Below, piece by piece: positions 47,529 to 58,125 of a stretch of DNA of 64,000 nucleotides. Origin of the DNA: Piscicola geometra (Eukaryota; Annelida; Clitellata; Hirudinida; Piscicolidae). A program made the position numbers and the translations under genes. The notes under the pieces are model-generated. The model saw only the letters and a list, made by a program, of their open reading frames with translations, did not search any database and was not told where the DNA came from. The DNA lies in contig OX030967.1 in NCBI GenBank assembly GCA_943735955.1, positions 1,322,181 to 1,386,180 of the forward strand, read 5' to 3'. Each line of letters starts with the position of its first letter. Within the stretch, counting starts at the first letter, position 1.

Positions 47529-50500
47529 CATAAAACAGAATGTGGGTGGCAGTGGGGATAAGCTCCGACTGCCTATAAAGTGCTCCTTTACGGCGTGCGT
47601 CTCTATACCGCCTCTGACAACTAAGTCCAACTCCTGGCCTGCTCGCGGCGGAACTGCTTCTACTGACAGGAGAAGGGGCGAAGGCGGGTCACTGGCGCCT
47701 TAAAACCAGTCGCTTCGGGCAGATGGGGCTCGTCAGCCCGGGAAGGCAACCCATCTAGGAGAAGGAAAACTCTGACTACCAACCGCTGCTGCCTTGCAGG
47801 CTATCCATTCATGGAAAAGGCTTTGGGAGTCTACCCCGAGGAAAAATCAGGAGTCGGAGTCCCTAAGGCGGTGGATCGTCATCTATGATGTCCTTCCGGC
47901 AACTCCTGCAGCCAAGTCGGCTCTAAGCGTGGTGCTTGCATCCCCTTGGATCTAGTCGACGAAGCCGAGAGGGGGGTCCTGTTGTTTGGGCAGCACAAGA
48001 CCTCCACACGCTTTGCCCAGGCTAGCGCCCTGGAGAGGTTCACTCCAGTCTCGCTTTACGGCGAGAGCACAAACAAGAAGACAGCAGTTTACGGGTTATA
48101 AGTCCTTGCTCAATTGGCGTAGAGCTGGACGCCACGGGTTGTCTTCAATGGTGGGAGGGACCCTCGCAGTCCCATGGTAACTACCGCCCGTCCTAAGCTG
48201 GGCAGCCCCCGGTCAATAAGGTGTTACCCGTCACGGCCTGCCTGCTTCATTGGGTGCCTGGAGCTTAGAGCACAGCTCAACAAGCAGGCCGTTATCTTCA
48301 CGCACCAAACAACTACAAATACAAAAAGATGGAGATTCCAGCTCTCCGTATCGCAAGCTGGAACGTACGTACTATGCGCACTGGACTGAGTGATGACCTT
48401 CGTGAGATTGAAGACCTTCGCAAGACTGCAGTCATTGATCATGAGCTGCACAGACTAAACGTTGATGTTGCAGCCCTACAGGAAACGCGTCTTCCAGAGT
48501 CTGGATCCTTGAGGGAGGAACACTACACGTTCTTTTGGCAGGGAAAAGGAGAAGAGGAGACCAGGGAACACGAAGTCGGCTTCGCCATCAAGAACACCCT
48601 GCTTTGCATGTGCGAACCTCCTTTCCGCGGCACAGAGAGAATCCTCACTAAACGCCTTCTCACAGCATCTGGTTTTGCTAATCTTGTGTGCATCTATGCA
48701 CCGACCATGCAAGCCAGCACCGAGACTAAAGATCAATTCTACGAACAACTAAGCAGCGTTGTTGCCACAGTCCCTGCCTCCGAACACCTCTACCTTCTGG
48801 GAGATTTCAACGCCCGTGTTGGCTCTGACCACGACTCATGGCCAGATGTGCTAGGTCACCATGGCATCGGAAAAATGAACGAAAACGGCCAGAGACTACT
48901 CGAATTCTGTTGCTACCACAACCTGTGCGTAACAAACACATACTTCCAGAGCAAAGCATGTCACAAGGTGTCTTGGAGACATCCAAGATCAAATCATTGG
49001 CATCAACTGGACTTGATCATCACCAGGCACAACTCGTTGAACAACGTCCGCAGCACCAGAGCTTACCATAGTGCCGATTGCGATACAGACCACTCTCTGA
49101 TCGCATCAAAGATAAAGTTGCGCCCCAAGAGGCTCCACCTCTCCAAGAAGAAATGCCAGCCAAAAATCAACACCTATCAGACCACCCATCAGGCCAAGAA
49201 CCAGGAGTTCATAGATCGGCTGGGGAAGCTGCAACACTGCGACCAAGAACCTAACGCGGAAGTCAAATGGAACTCGTTCCGGAATACCATCTTCAGAACT
49301 GCTTTACTCACGTATGGTAAAAAGGAACACAAGAACACCGATTGGTTCGAAGCGAATGCGGCAGATCTTGAGCCTGTTATTGACGCCAAGAGAAAGGCAT
49401 TGATCGAATACAAACGCGACTCGAGTCAGTCCACCTTCGAAGTGTTGAAAGCTGCCCGAAGAAAAGCCCAGCAGACGGCTCGACGCTGCGCAAATGACTA
49501 TTGGCTTCAACTGGCGAATAGCATCCAACAAGCGTCAGACGATGGCAACGTAAGGAGCATGTATGAAGGCATCAAAAAAGCAACAGGCAAGTCAGCAAAG
49601 AAGACTGCACCCTTAAAGTCCAAATCAGGAGAGACCATCACAGACAAAGACAAGCAAATGGCAAGGTGGGTCGAACACTATCTGGAACTATATTCCAAAG
49701 AAAACTCTGTGACTCAGATAGCACTGGACGCTATTGAAGACTTGCCAATCTTGGAAGAGCTGGATGTCGAGCCGACCATGGACGAACTCAGCAAAGCTAT
49801 TGATGCCTTAAAGAGTGGAAAAGCACCAGGAGACGATGGCATCCCACCAGAAATAATCAAATGTGGTAAACCGTCTCTACTAGAACCACTTCACAAGCTC
49901 CTTTGCCTATGTTGGAGAGAAGGTAGAGTTCCACAGGACATGCGCAATGCCATGATTGTCACCCTGTATAAGAACAAGGGCGACCGCAGCGACTGCAACA
50001 ACTACAGGGGCATCTCACTGCTTAGCGTCGTGGGTAAAGCTTTCGCACGCGTTGTCTTCAACCGTCTCCAAGTCCTAGCAAGTCGCGTGTATCCTGAATC
50101 GCAATGCGGCTTCAGATCAGGAAGATCCACAGTCGACATGATCTTCTCCGTGCGTCAGCTCCAGGAAAAGTGCAGAGAACAGCGGATGCCGCTGTATATC
50201 GCCTTTATCGACCTAACTAAGGCATTCGACCTTGTAAGCAGAAACGGCCTATTTCGGCTGCTCAAGAAGATCGGCTGTCCACCTCGGCTGCTCAACATTA
50301 CAACTTCTTATCACGAAAACACGCAATGTGTGATCAGCTACGATGGGGAGACCTCAGAACCCTTCACAATCAAGAGTGGGGTCAAACAGGGTTGTGTGCT
50401 AGCGCCTACCTTATTCGGTATCTTCTTCTCGATGCTGTTGAACTTTGCATTTAAAGAGTCTGCCGAAGGTGTCCATTTACACACCAGAAGTGACGGGAAA

Positions 50501-51555
50501 CTGCTGAACATGGCACGCCTAAGAGCAAAGACAAAAATTCGCACTGTCCTCATCAGAGACATGCTGTTCGCTGATGATGCGGCCCTGGTGTCACACACGG
50601 AGGAACACCTTCAGCAGCTGATGAATCGCTTCGCTCAGGCTTGCAGGGAATTCGGTCTGACCATCAGTATCAAAAAAACAAACATCATGGGTCAAGACAT
50701 TCCTGTTCCACCCTCAATCACAATCGACAATCAGGTGCTGGAGGCCACTGACAACTTCACATACTTGGGTTCCGTCATTACTAGCAGCCTATCCCTCGAC
50801 ATCGAGATTGATAAGAGGCTCGCCAAAGCAGCCAGCGTCATGGCCAGATTGAGCAAACGTGTATGGACCAACAACCAACTGACACGAAACACCAAGCTCA
50901 AAGTGTACCAGGCATGCGTTCTCAGCACTCTGTTGTATGGCAGCGAAACCTGGACCAACTATGCCAGGCAAGAAGATCGTCTCGAAAGCTTTCATCTTCG
51001 CTGTCTCCGACGCATCCTTGGCATAACATGGCAAGAAAAAGTCACCAACACAGCCGTACTCAATCAAGCCAACTCACTCAGCATACACCTCCTTCTATGC
51101 CAAAGACGTCTACGTTGGCTGGGTCACGTGCGTCGAATGGAAGAAGGTCGCATACCCAAGGACATCCTCTATGGCGAGCTGGCTACAGGACAACGTCCAG
51201 TTGGTCGCCCGCAACTACGCTTCAAAGACGTCTGCAAACGCGACCTCAGACTTACGGGTATCGACCCTGGCAGATGGGAAGAGCTAGCAGATGACCGGAG
51301 GGGCTGGCGCCAGACTGTCCACAAAAGCATCAAAAAGGGCGAGGAAGAACGCAGGCAACATCTGGAATCCCGAAGGCAAAGAAGAAAAATGAGGCACCAG
51401 AATCAGGCTCTCGATCCTCCATCCAACTTCACCTGCAGTTGCTGCCACAGAGACTGTCGATCCAGGATTGGTCTGCTGAGCCACTCTAGAAGCTGCCGTC
51501 AAACAACACATCAGAGCGCTATCATCATCTCACGAGATGGATGAATGCCAACAAA
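47529..51555 (+). mobile_element. Apparently full-length RTE-type LINE (family A)
   Basis: 4.0 kb flanked by AAACATAG (47521-47528 and 51556-51563). About 800 bp of GC-richer 5' region, one 1071-codon ORF, and a very short 3' end with GATGAATGCC repeats and no long poly(A). The 32-kb copy starts internally at the equivalent of about 47758, typical of 5' truncation. Confidence 0.88.
48329..51544 (+). CDS. RTE-type LINE ORF2: endonuclease, reverse transcriptase, zinc knuckle
   Basis: 1071 residues without a stop. APE endonuclease (about 5-260): 'ASWNVRTMR', LQETRLPE, IYAPTM, LLGDFNARVG, CDTDHSLIASK. Reverse transcriptase (about 460-770): 'NNYRGISLLSVVGKAFARVV' near 555, 'FIDLTKAFDLVSR' near 627, 'SGVKQGCVLAPTLFGIFF' near 683, FADDAAL near 747. 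'RRLRWLGHVRRM' follows near 930, and a C-terminal finger CSCCHRDC with LLSHSRSC near 1035. It nicks target DNA and reverse-transcribes its own RNA there. Many animal databases carry such ORFs under misleading host names. All catalytic blocks are present, so it may be active. Confidence 0.92.
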   Translation: MEIPALRIASWNVRTMRTGLSDDLREIEDLRKTAVIDHELHRLNVDVAALQETRLPESGSLREEHYTFFWQGKGEEETREHEVGFAIKNTLLCMCEPPFRGTERILTKRLLTASGFANLVCIYAPTMQASTETKDQFYEQLSSVVATVPASEHLYLLGDFNARVGSDHDSWPDVLGHHGIGKMNENGQRLLEFCCYHNLCVTNTYFQSKACHKVSWRHPRSNHWHQLDLIITRHNSLNNVRSTRAYHSADCDTDHSLIASKIKLRPKRLHLSKKKCQPKINTYQTTHQAKNQEFIDRLGKLQHCDQEPNAEVKWNSFRNTIFRTALLTYGKKEHKNTDWFEANAADLEPVIDAKRKALIEYKRDSSQSTFEVLKAARRKAQQTARRCANDYWLQLANSIQQASDDGNVRSMYEGIKKATGKSAKKTAPLKSKSGETITDKDKQMARWVEHYLELYSKENSVTQIALDAIEDLPILEELDVEPTMDELSKAIDALKSGKAPGDDGIPPEIIKCGKPSLLEPLHKLLCLCWREGRVPQDMRNAMIVTLYKNKGDRSDCNNYRGISLLSVVGKAFARVVFNRLQVLASRVYPESQCGFRSGRSTVDMIFSVRQLQEKCREQRMPLYIAFIDLTKAFDLVSRNGLFRLLKKIGCPPRLLNITTSYHENTQCVISYDGETSEPFTIKSGVKQGCVLAPTLFGIFFSMLLNFAFKESAEGVHLHTRSDGKLLNMARLRAKTKIRTVLIRDMLFADDAALVSHTEEHLQQLMNRFAQACREFGLTISIKKTNIMGQDIPVPPSITIDNQVLEATDNFTYLGSVITSSLSLDIEIDKRLAKAASVMARLSKRVWTNNQLTRNTKLKVYQACVLSTLLYGSETWTNYARQEDRLESFHLRCLRRILGITWQEKVTNTAVLNQANSLSIHLLLCQRRLRWLGHVRRMEEGRIPKDILYGELATGQRPVGRPQLRFKDVCKRDLRLTGIDPGRWEELADDRRGWRQTVHKSIKKGEEERRQHLESRRQRRKMRHQNQALDPPSNFTCSCCHRDCRSRIGLLSHSRSCRQTTHQSAIIISRDG

Positions 51556-51889
51556 AAACATAGTAATACATTGTAAGTATGTGTAGTTATAGTTATAGCT
51601 GTCTAAAAAAAACTATTAGTTGCTTACTTAAATATTCGTATCAAAACAAAAGTTTTTATTTGATAAGTGGGAAAAAGGGTTCAGACCCCAAGACCCCTCC
51701 ACCCCCCCCCCCCTTCCCCAGGATCATCCAAGCTGGGTAGGAACCACCTCAAGATTTGCACCAGATCACCGCCCCTGTCTGCAAGTATAGTTCTTTGTGA
51801 ACGTCTATTCAGCTTGTCAAGACACCTAGTTAGCAAGAAAAGAGCCTTTTTAGATCCAACAAATGTTAAAAACTCATTTTCTTGAGTAA

Positions 51890-52702
51890 CTGGTTCCCAT
51901 GGTGCACTGAGGATCTGCCGGTGGAAGACCCAGTTAAAGGACCAAGTGGGCCGATCACCACAGAAATGATGATGAAAGCCATTGCAAAGATGAGTAATGG
52001 CAAGGCAGCTGGACCGTCCGGCATTGTTGCTGAGATGCTCAAGTCTGCTGGTCTACAGGGTGCCATCCTAGTACGTGACCTTGCTGAGTGCATCATCTCA
52101 GAAGAGAAGATCTCCACTGAATGGAAAAAGAGTTTCATTGTGAACCTCTACAAGGGGAAAGGAGATGCTCTCGACAGGAACAACTACAGGGGCTCGAAGC
52201 TGATAGAGCAAGTACTCAAAGTACTGTAGCGCGTGATAGAAGACCTGATCAGGATCCGTGTGAAGATCGACGAGATGCAGTTTGGCTTCATGCCAGGGCG
52301 TGGAACAACAGATGCCATCTTCATCATCCGTCAGATCCAGGAAGAGTACCGGGCTAATAACAAACCACTCTATTTAGCTTTCGTCGACCTTGAGAAGACT
52401 TTTGACCGTGCCCAAGGAAGGTGATATGGTGGGCATTACGTAAACTCGGTATCGAGTAGTGGTTGGGGAGAGTGGTGCAGTCAATGTTTTCGGAGGTGAA
52501 AAACAAGGTAAGAGTTGGTGAAGCTTTCAGTGACGAGTTCAAAGTGGGTGTCGGGGTGCATCAAGGTTCGGTCCTAAGCCCTCTATTATTCATCATCGTG
52601 CTAGAAGCGATATCCATAGAGTTTCGCACTGGATGTCCATGGGAGCTGTTCTACGCAGATGATTTTGTAGCCATAGGTGTGAAGCGAACACGAAATGAGT
52701 AA
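51890..52702 (+). pseudogene. RTE-type LINE fragment (family B), reverse transcriptase
   Basis: Broken into three frames. 51892-52210: 'MSNGKAAGPSGIVAEMLKSA', FIVNLYKGKGDALDRNNYRG. 52233-52420: 'MQFGFMPGRGTTDAIFIIRQ', LAFVDLEKTFDR. 52463-52702: 'VGVHQGSVLSPLLFIIVLEA', LFYADDFV. Truncated at both ends. Distinct from families A and C. Confidence 0.85.
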
Positions 52703-53054
52703 GAGACAAGAGAGAGAGTTTATTAACGAGAAGGCTTCCTTATGTATGTTCCATCCAAACTCGGTCTCCCGTCCAAACTTTCATTGCGCATGCGAAATTT
52801 GACTATTTTTTAGCTATTTGTACCAAACGTACCAAAATAGAATTTGAGTTTGAATTTGATAAAGTGTTAAGAAAAGTTGCGATCATTGTTAAATAAGTTA
52901 AGATAAGATAGTATAAGAAGAATAATCAAAAAAAATTTTATTTAGATTTTTGCCGAGTCAAATATTAAAATTTAAGCAATACTACCAAAATAATATGTAA
53001 AGAAAAAAGAGATAAAATTAAAAGATGTCTAAAAAAATAAGAAAAATTCTCTAA
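52703..53054. other. AT-rich spacer
   Basis: No gene or repeat family recognised. Confidence 0.4.
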
Positions 53055-53910
53055 AGTCTTTAATAAATGGGTCAAGAGCCGAGGGCTCCAGCTTATTTCC
53101 CATGAAACATTGGGACTTGAGGAGGTACTTTGTCTACCCTCAAAATCTCAAGTAAGTCATTGTGATTTTATTATATTTTTTTTAAATAATTTTTTTAATG
53201 AATAAATATTTTTGCAGAATGCCAAAGACACAACCATAATTTCTTCCTGGAAGCCTGTTGCTTTTGTTGAAGACTTTTTTGACATAATTCATGAAGTGCG
53301 CATGAGGAAAGGTCATATGGGTATCCGAAAGACAGCTGATGATGTGTCTAAGTTGTATGACTGTGTGCCTAGATGTGCCATAGACAAATATGTTGCTCTG
53401 CCTTACATGTCACCCACGCAAGCCACAGACAAGAGCGCCATTGAAACTCATAATATCATCTGGATTCATGACGAGAGGGCAGGTACATGCACAACCCTAT
53501 CAATCTTTCATTAATAATTGATAATTGTTATAGGATTTAGTGTAATTAACATGCCTAACCACTCTACATGCATTTGTTACAGATTGATCTGATAGACATG
53601 AGGCATGTTCGAGATGGGACGTACAGCTGGATTGGCCACTACATGGACCACTGGTACAAGTTCCATGTGCTTTTTGCCATTTGTCATAAATCAGCAGCTG
53701 AAGTGGCCCCTAATCTTCAAAACCAGGTGTTCTGTTATCTGGGGACTCCAAAGATACTCCACTCAGATAATGGCCGTGAGTTCGTCAACTCAATTGTGAC
53801 AGGCCTGTGTAGGGAATTACCTGGGGAAATTACTATTGTGGAATCCTAAGTGCCAGGGTCTTGTGGAGCAGGGCAATGCGACGGTTGAGAAGATGTTAGG
53901 TGCTCGTGTA
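53055..53910 (+). pseudogene. KRBA2-like integrase (transposon-derived), three exons, broken
   Basis: Exon pieces: about 53072-53150 ending at donor CTCAA/GTAAGT; 53218-53481 after acceptor TTTTTGCAG, with 'FFDIIHEVRMRKGHMGIRKT' and DCVPRC; 53582-53849 after acceptor GTTACAG, with 'IDLIDMRHVRDGTYSWIGHY' and MDHW, then 'LGTPKILHSDNGREFVN'. The integrase D-x-D and D-N-G-x-E-F blocks are recognisable. After 53849 a lesion shifts the frame, and the tail 'QGLVEQGNATVEKMLGA' follows. The phase between exons 2 and 3 does not close (1 nt short), so this copy is probably dead. Proteins of this type are called KRAB-A domain-containing 2-like and descend from Ginger/retroelement integrases. Confidence 0.75.
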
Positions 53911-54188
53911 TTAAATTTTTGACTTTTTTTTTCATTAAATTTCTGATAATTAGTGGTATTAAATTTTATATATAATTTTTATGACATTTTTTATATGCTT
54001 CTTTATTATATTTTATATATTTTTATAGGATTAATTTGTTTTATTATTTCTGACATTTGATTTGTATTAAATTTCAGACATTTATTTGTATTACATTTTT
54101 GATAATTATTGGTATTAAATATTGAAATTTGAATTACAATAAAATTGTAAAAGAATTATTAATTAGAATATAATTAGAACTATTAATT
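53911..54188. other. AT-rich spacer
   Basis: Contains short ATTAAATTT-type repeats; nothing else. Confidence 0.4.
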
Positions 54189-54990
54189 GTTGTTGTTGGC
54201 ATCCTTCAGTCTTAGGTAGACAATGGACTTGCGTTGAGGGAGAACTTTATATTTTTCGTTGCTGGTTGTTGTTCTCTAATGGTTGTTGTTCTTTGATGGT
54301 TGTTGTTCTCTTCTGATTGTTGTTGGCAGCTGGTTGTTGTTGGCTGCTGGTTGTTGCTCGCCTCTGGTTGTTGCTCGCTGCAGATTGTTGGTGGCTGCTG
54401 GTCGCAGATCGCTGCTGTTTTTTTTTCTGCTGGAGCGCTTTTCACTGGCAAGCCGACGAATCCCTGCTTCCCCCGCTTCTAGTCCCATGCGCGCTGCTTT
54501 TATCTTCAGCAAGCTTTTTCCATGTGCTGACGTCGGTCTCTGTAGATTTTAGATCGCGCTTGCAGACGTCCTTGTAGCGAAGGTATGGCCTGCCAGTTGC
54601 TCTCCAACCTGAGGCAAGCTCGCCAAATAGCACGTCTTTGGGAAGTCGGCCATCATCCATCCGACGTACATGTCCCAACCATTCGAGACGTCTTTGACGA
54701 AGAAGAGTAGTCATGCTTGGAATGGCTGCCCTCGCCAACACCTCGTTGTTTGTGACGCGGTCTTGCCATGAGATTCCGAGCATGCGTCGAAGACACCGCA
54801 TGTGGAAAGCGCTCGATCTTTTTTCCTGGTATGCGTATAGTGTCCAGAATTAACTGGCGTAAAGAAGAGTGCTCATAACACATGCCTTGTACACAGCTGT
54901 CTTTGTCTTTATTGTCAGCATCTTGTTGTTCCAAACTCTTGGTGACAGCCTGGCAAAGGTTGACGAAGCCTTGCCGATCCTCTGGTTCAA
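54189..54990 (-). pseudogene. RTE-type LINE (family C) 3' end with Gln-rich tail
   Basis: Minus strand 54801-54480: 'RCLRRMLGISWQDRVTNNEV', 'RRLEWLGHVRRMDDGRLPKD', 'YKDVCKRDLKSTETDV'. A frameshift follows, then a Gln/Asn/Thr-rich C-terminus (54451-54212). 5' truncated. Flanks both contain ATTAATT, perhaps the target duplication. Confidence 0.85.
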
Positions 54991-55004
54991 TTAATTATTA
55001 ATTA

Positions 55005-55400
55005 GAATTCAATTAAAATGGTTAATTAGAATATAATTAGAATATAATTATAAGTAATAATTAGAATATAATTATAAGTAATAATTATAATATAATTATA
55101 AGTAATAAATAGAATATAATTATAAGTAAAAATTAGAATATAATTATAAGTAAAAATTAGAATATAATTATAAGTAAAAATTAGAATATAATTATAAGTA
55201 ATAATTAGAATATAATTATAAGTAATAATTAGAATATAATTATAAGTAATAATTAGAATATAATTATAAGTAATAATTAGAATATAATTATAAGTAATAA
55301 TTAGAATATAATTATAAGTAATAATTAGAATATAATTATAATTAATAATTAGAATATAGTTATAAGTAATAATTAGAATATAATTATAATTATTAATTAA
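55005..55400. repeat. 24-bp tandem repeat TAATTAGAATATAATTATAAG plus 3 bp
   Basis: About 16 units with few differences. It starts inside the LINE flank. Confidence 0.95.
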
Positions 55401-55404
55401 AATT

Positions 55405-56640
55405 AGATTTCAAAATTTGACATAGATAGTGACAAATCATCAAGTGATTCGGATCTCAAACCGCAGTTGGTTACCTGGGCTTTGATGTATAATATTAGTC
55501 ATAAAGCGCAATCTGAATTGCTGCATATTCTCGCTAAGCAAGGTCTTAAAGTGCCACGAGATTCTAGATCACCTTTATAAACACCTAAACAATTTCTAAA
55601 ATTGCTGGAGGTGATTACAATTATTTGAATATTTTATAGGCATAAAATTCAGAATTGCACTTATTTCCTTATCTACGCATACCTAAAATATATTACTGAA
55701 TAAAAATTCAGTTTCATGCTATGGTTGACGATCAGGCTTGTATCAAGATAAGAGTTGAGAAATTATTGTGTTTGAAAAACTGAAGGATTCTATTTTAAGA
55801 TGGACCCCAGAACCCCCCTAGCATCGCTGCCCATACATACTCACAAAGTATTACTGTATTAGCATTTTTTAAACCCATGGTTGACGATTAGGCTCGTATC
55901 AAAATAATAGTTGAGAAATGTGTATTTTTAAAAGAGTTAGGATGTCCTTATAAAGATGGACCCCAGGACCCCCTCAGGATTCCCGCCTACGCCATAGTGA
56001 TAAAAAACTAGGTGATGGAGTATTTAAGTAATCGAAGTTTTAGACAGCTATCACTATAACAACCCGTACTCACAATGTATTACTGTATAAGCATTTACTT
56101 TTATGCCATGGTTGACGTTCATGCTCATACCAAAATAGAAATTTTTAAATACCAAAATGTAAAAAAAGTGGATCCGCCACTAAAATAAAGTGGGGGTTCC
56201 TGACCCCAGGACCCCCACAGGATCGCCGCCCATGAATCCAAGCATGATTGATCGCAACTCATTGACTTGTGATTTATTAAAAGCCTTTGTCAAAAATTTT
56301 CTTTACTTTATGGAGAGGAATATTGAGTGTATTATATTCATTCTTTGGTTCATTTAGCAGATGATGCGAAAAAATATGGTTCTTTTGACGAGATATCTGC
56401 TTTTCCATTTGAAAATTGCTTAGGGCAAATTAAAAAACTTGTCAGGCGTTGATCAAATCTAATAGCACAAATTGTTAGACGACTTGCTGAAAAAGATAAT
56501 TTAGTCAAATTTTAAAAAATATACAGCCAATTCATAAAAAAATCTCATATCAATGGTCCTTTGCCAGGTGACAAATTTTATAAACAGTTCCAGCAGTTTT
56601 GTGATGCTGACAAATTTACCATTAGATATATTGTATATTT
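55405..56640 (+). pseudogene. CACTA/EnSpm-like transposase remnant with MITE insertions
   Basis: Two coding islands on plus. 55425-55580: 'LVTWALMYNISHKAQSELLH', LAKQGLKVPRDSRS. 56290-56640: 'HSLVHLADDAKKYGSFDE', 'ISAFPFENCLGQIKKLVRR', IAQIVRRLAEKDNLV, NGPLPGDKFYKQFQQF. The HLADDxxxxGxxxxxSAFPFE block resembles the DUF4218-type region of CACTA transposase-associated proteins. Between them sits a MITE cluster. Stops in several places. The family name is an inference from motif memory. Confidence 0.6.
55625..56235. repeat. Cluster of three related MITE copies
   Basis: Three head-to-tail relatives (about 55660-55832, 55840-55990, 56064-56235). Each runs CACAAAGTATTACTGTAT, CCATGGTTGACG, and ends GGACCCCAGGACCCCC with ATCGCCGCCCAT. 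They are the same family as the MITE at 47419-51778. Confidence 0.75.
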
Positions 56641-56988
56641 ACATATATTGTATATTTACATATATAGTATATTTACATATATTGTATATTTACATATATT
56701 GTATATTTACATATATTGTATATTTACATATATTGTATATTTACATATAATGTATATTTACATATATTGTATATTTACATATATTGTATATTTACATATA
56801 TTGTATATTTACATATATTGTATATTTACATATATTGTATATTTACATATATTGTATATTTACATATATTGTATATTTACATATATTGTATATTTACATA
56901 TATTGTATATTTACATATATTGTATATTTACATATATTGTATATTCAAATATATTGTATATTTACATATATTGTATATTTACATATAC
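56620..56988. repeat. 17-bp tandem repeat TTGTATATTTACATATA
   Basis: About 21 units. Period 17 leaves all frames open, giving artefactual Tyr/Ile-rich frames that fuse with the adjacent LINE sequence. Confidence 0.95.
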
Positions 56989-56989
56989 A

Positions 56990-58125
56990 GCTGAGGTCTA
57001 CAAGGAAGGGGAACCAGTACTCATTAAAAAGCTCCACCAGTTGTACCTATTGATGTGGAAGAGTGAAACAGTTCCGCAGGAATTTAAAGATGCTTCCATC
57101 ATACATCTCAACAAGTGGAAAGGAAGTAGACAAGTCTGCGACAACCACAGAGGCATATCACTGTTTTCCATTGCAGGAAAGATATTTGCCAGAATCCTGC
57201 TCAACCGCCTCACAGCCCACCTTGACCAAGGTCTCCTGCCTGAAAGTCAGTGTGGTTTCCGTAAAAAACGGAACCATCGACATGGTTTTTGCTGCCAGGC
57301 AGCTGCAAGAAAAGTGTCAGGAGCAAAACTCTGACCTGTTTTCAACATATGTGGACCTCACCAAGGCTTTCGACACCGTCAGTAGAAAGGGTCTATGGAA
57401 GATCATGGCCAAGTACGGTTGTTCAAGGAAATTCATCGTCTTGGTGAAAAAATTCCACGATGGAATACAAGCCAGAGTCCAGGACAGTGGAGAATCATCT
57501 GACCCTTCCCCAGTCACGAACAGGGTCAAGCAAGGCTGCGTTCTGGCACCAACTCTGTTTAGCCTTATGTTTTCAGCCATGCTGACCGATGCCTTCAGAG
57601 ATGAGGTGGTTGGTGTCAATCTAAAGTACCGCACAGATGGCAAACGGTTCAACCTTCGGAGGCTTCAGACAAAAACCAAAATTACGACATACATCATCAG
57701 AGACCTGCTGTTTGCTGATGACTGTGCCCTCAACGCTGTCTCAGAAGCCAACATGCAACCCAGCGTTAACCTCTTTTCCAGCACCTGCACAAACTTTGGT
57801 CTGACGATCAGCACAAAAAAGACTGAAGTCCTTCATCAGCCAGCAGCCCGAAAACCCAACGTTGAGCCTAACATCACGGTCAATGGACAAAAGCTTAACA
57901 CAGTGGATCGGTTCACCTACCTAGGCAGTACACTATCCCAAAGTGTCACTATCGATGACGAGGTGAATATCTGGATTGATAGAGCCAGTTCCACCTTTGG
58001 CAGGCTGTATCCCAACGTATGGAACAGAAGAGACATCACCCCCAAGACAAAGCTGAAAGTATAACAGGGCTGTGATGCTCCCCACACTGCTATATGCATG
58101 TGAAACGTGGACTATATATCAACGC
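56990..58125 (+). pseudogene. RTE-type LINE (family C) reverse transcriptase fragment
   Basis: Starts 'AEVYKEGEPVLIKKLHQLYL', FKDASIIHL, 'HRGISLFSIAGKIFARILLN', ESQCGFRK. It shifts frame near 57270 and continues to 58064 with 'YVDLTKAFDTVSRKGLWKIM', 'RVKQGCVLAPTLFSLMFSAM', 'LLFADDCALNAVSEANM', TYLGSTLSQSVTI. A further lesion near 58064 is followed by LLYACETWT. Truncated at both ends. Confidence 0.88.

Larger units (their letters stand above)
47419..51778. mobile_element. hAT-type MITE interrupted by the RTE LINE
   Basis: Ends ATGGGCCGCGATCCTG and CAGATCACCGCCCCTGT are inverted relatives. The flanks CTGCAAGC (47411-47418) and CTGCAAGT (51779-51786) give a 7/8 target duplication within the hAT coding sequence. 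MITE sequence is 47419-47528 and 51556-51778. Related copies sit at 55.6-56.2 kb. Confidence 0.75.
42224..51890 (+). mobile_element. hAT-like element (TAGAGCTGTGC family) swollen by nested insertions
   Basis: Left end TAGAGCTGTGCTTTAATC at 42224. Its body runs to about 42705, resumes at about 47318 with 'WWQQHEKAYPALAKLARKYL' up to SSPAS (47418), and resumes again at 51779 with 'SIVLCERLFSLSRHLVSKKR' and AFLDPTNVKN. The gaps hold a SINE-like head, a minisatellite and a CR1-like LINE (first gap), and a MITE containing an RTE LINE (second gap). No right terminus: an RTE fragment abuts at about 51890. Confidence 0.75.

Noticed and set aside
54283..54577. Leu/Cys/Val-rich plus-strand frames resembling membrane proteins
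   Set aside because: They are antisense to the Gln-rich C-terminus of an RTE LINE on the minus strand.
56553..57334. 257-codon frame joining Tyr/Ile-rich repeats to a reverse transcriptase
   Set aside because: The first part is a 17-bp repeat open in every frame. It fuses by chance with a LINE fragment.
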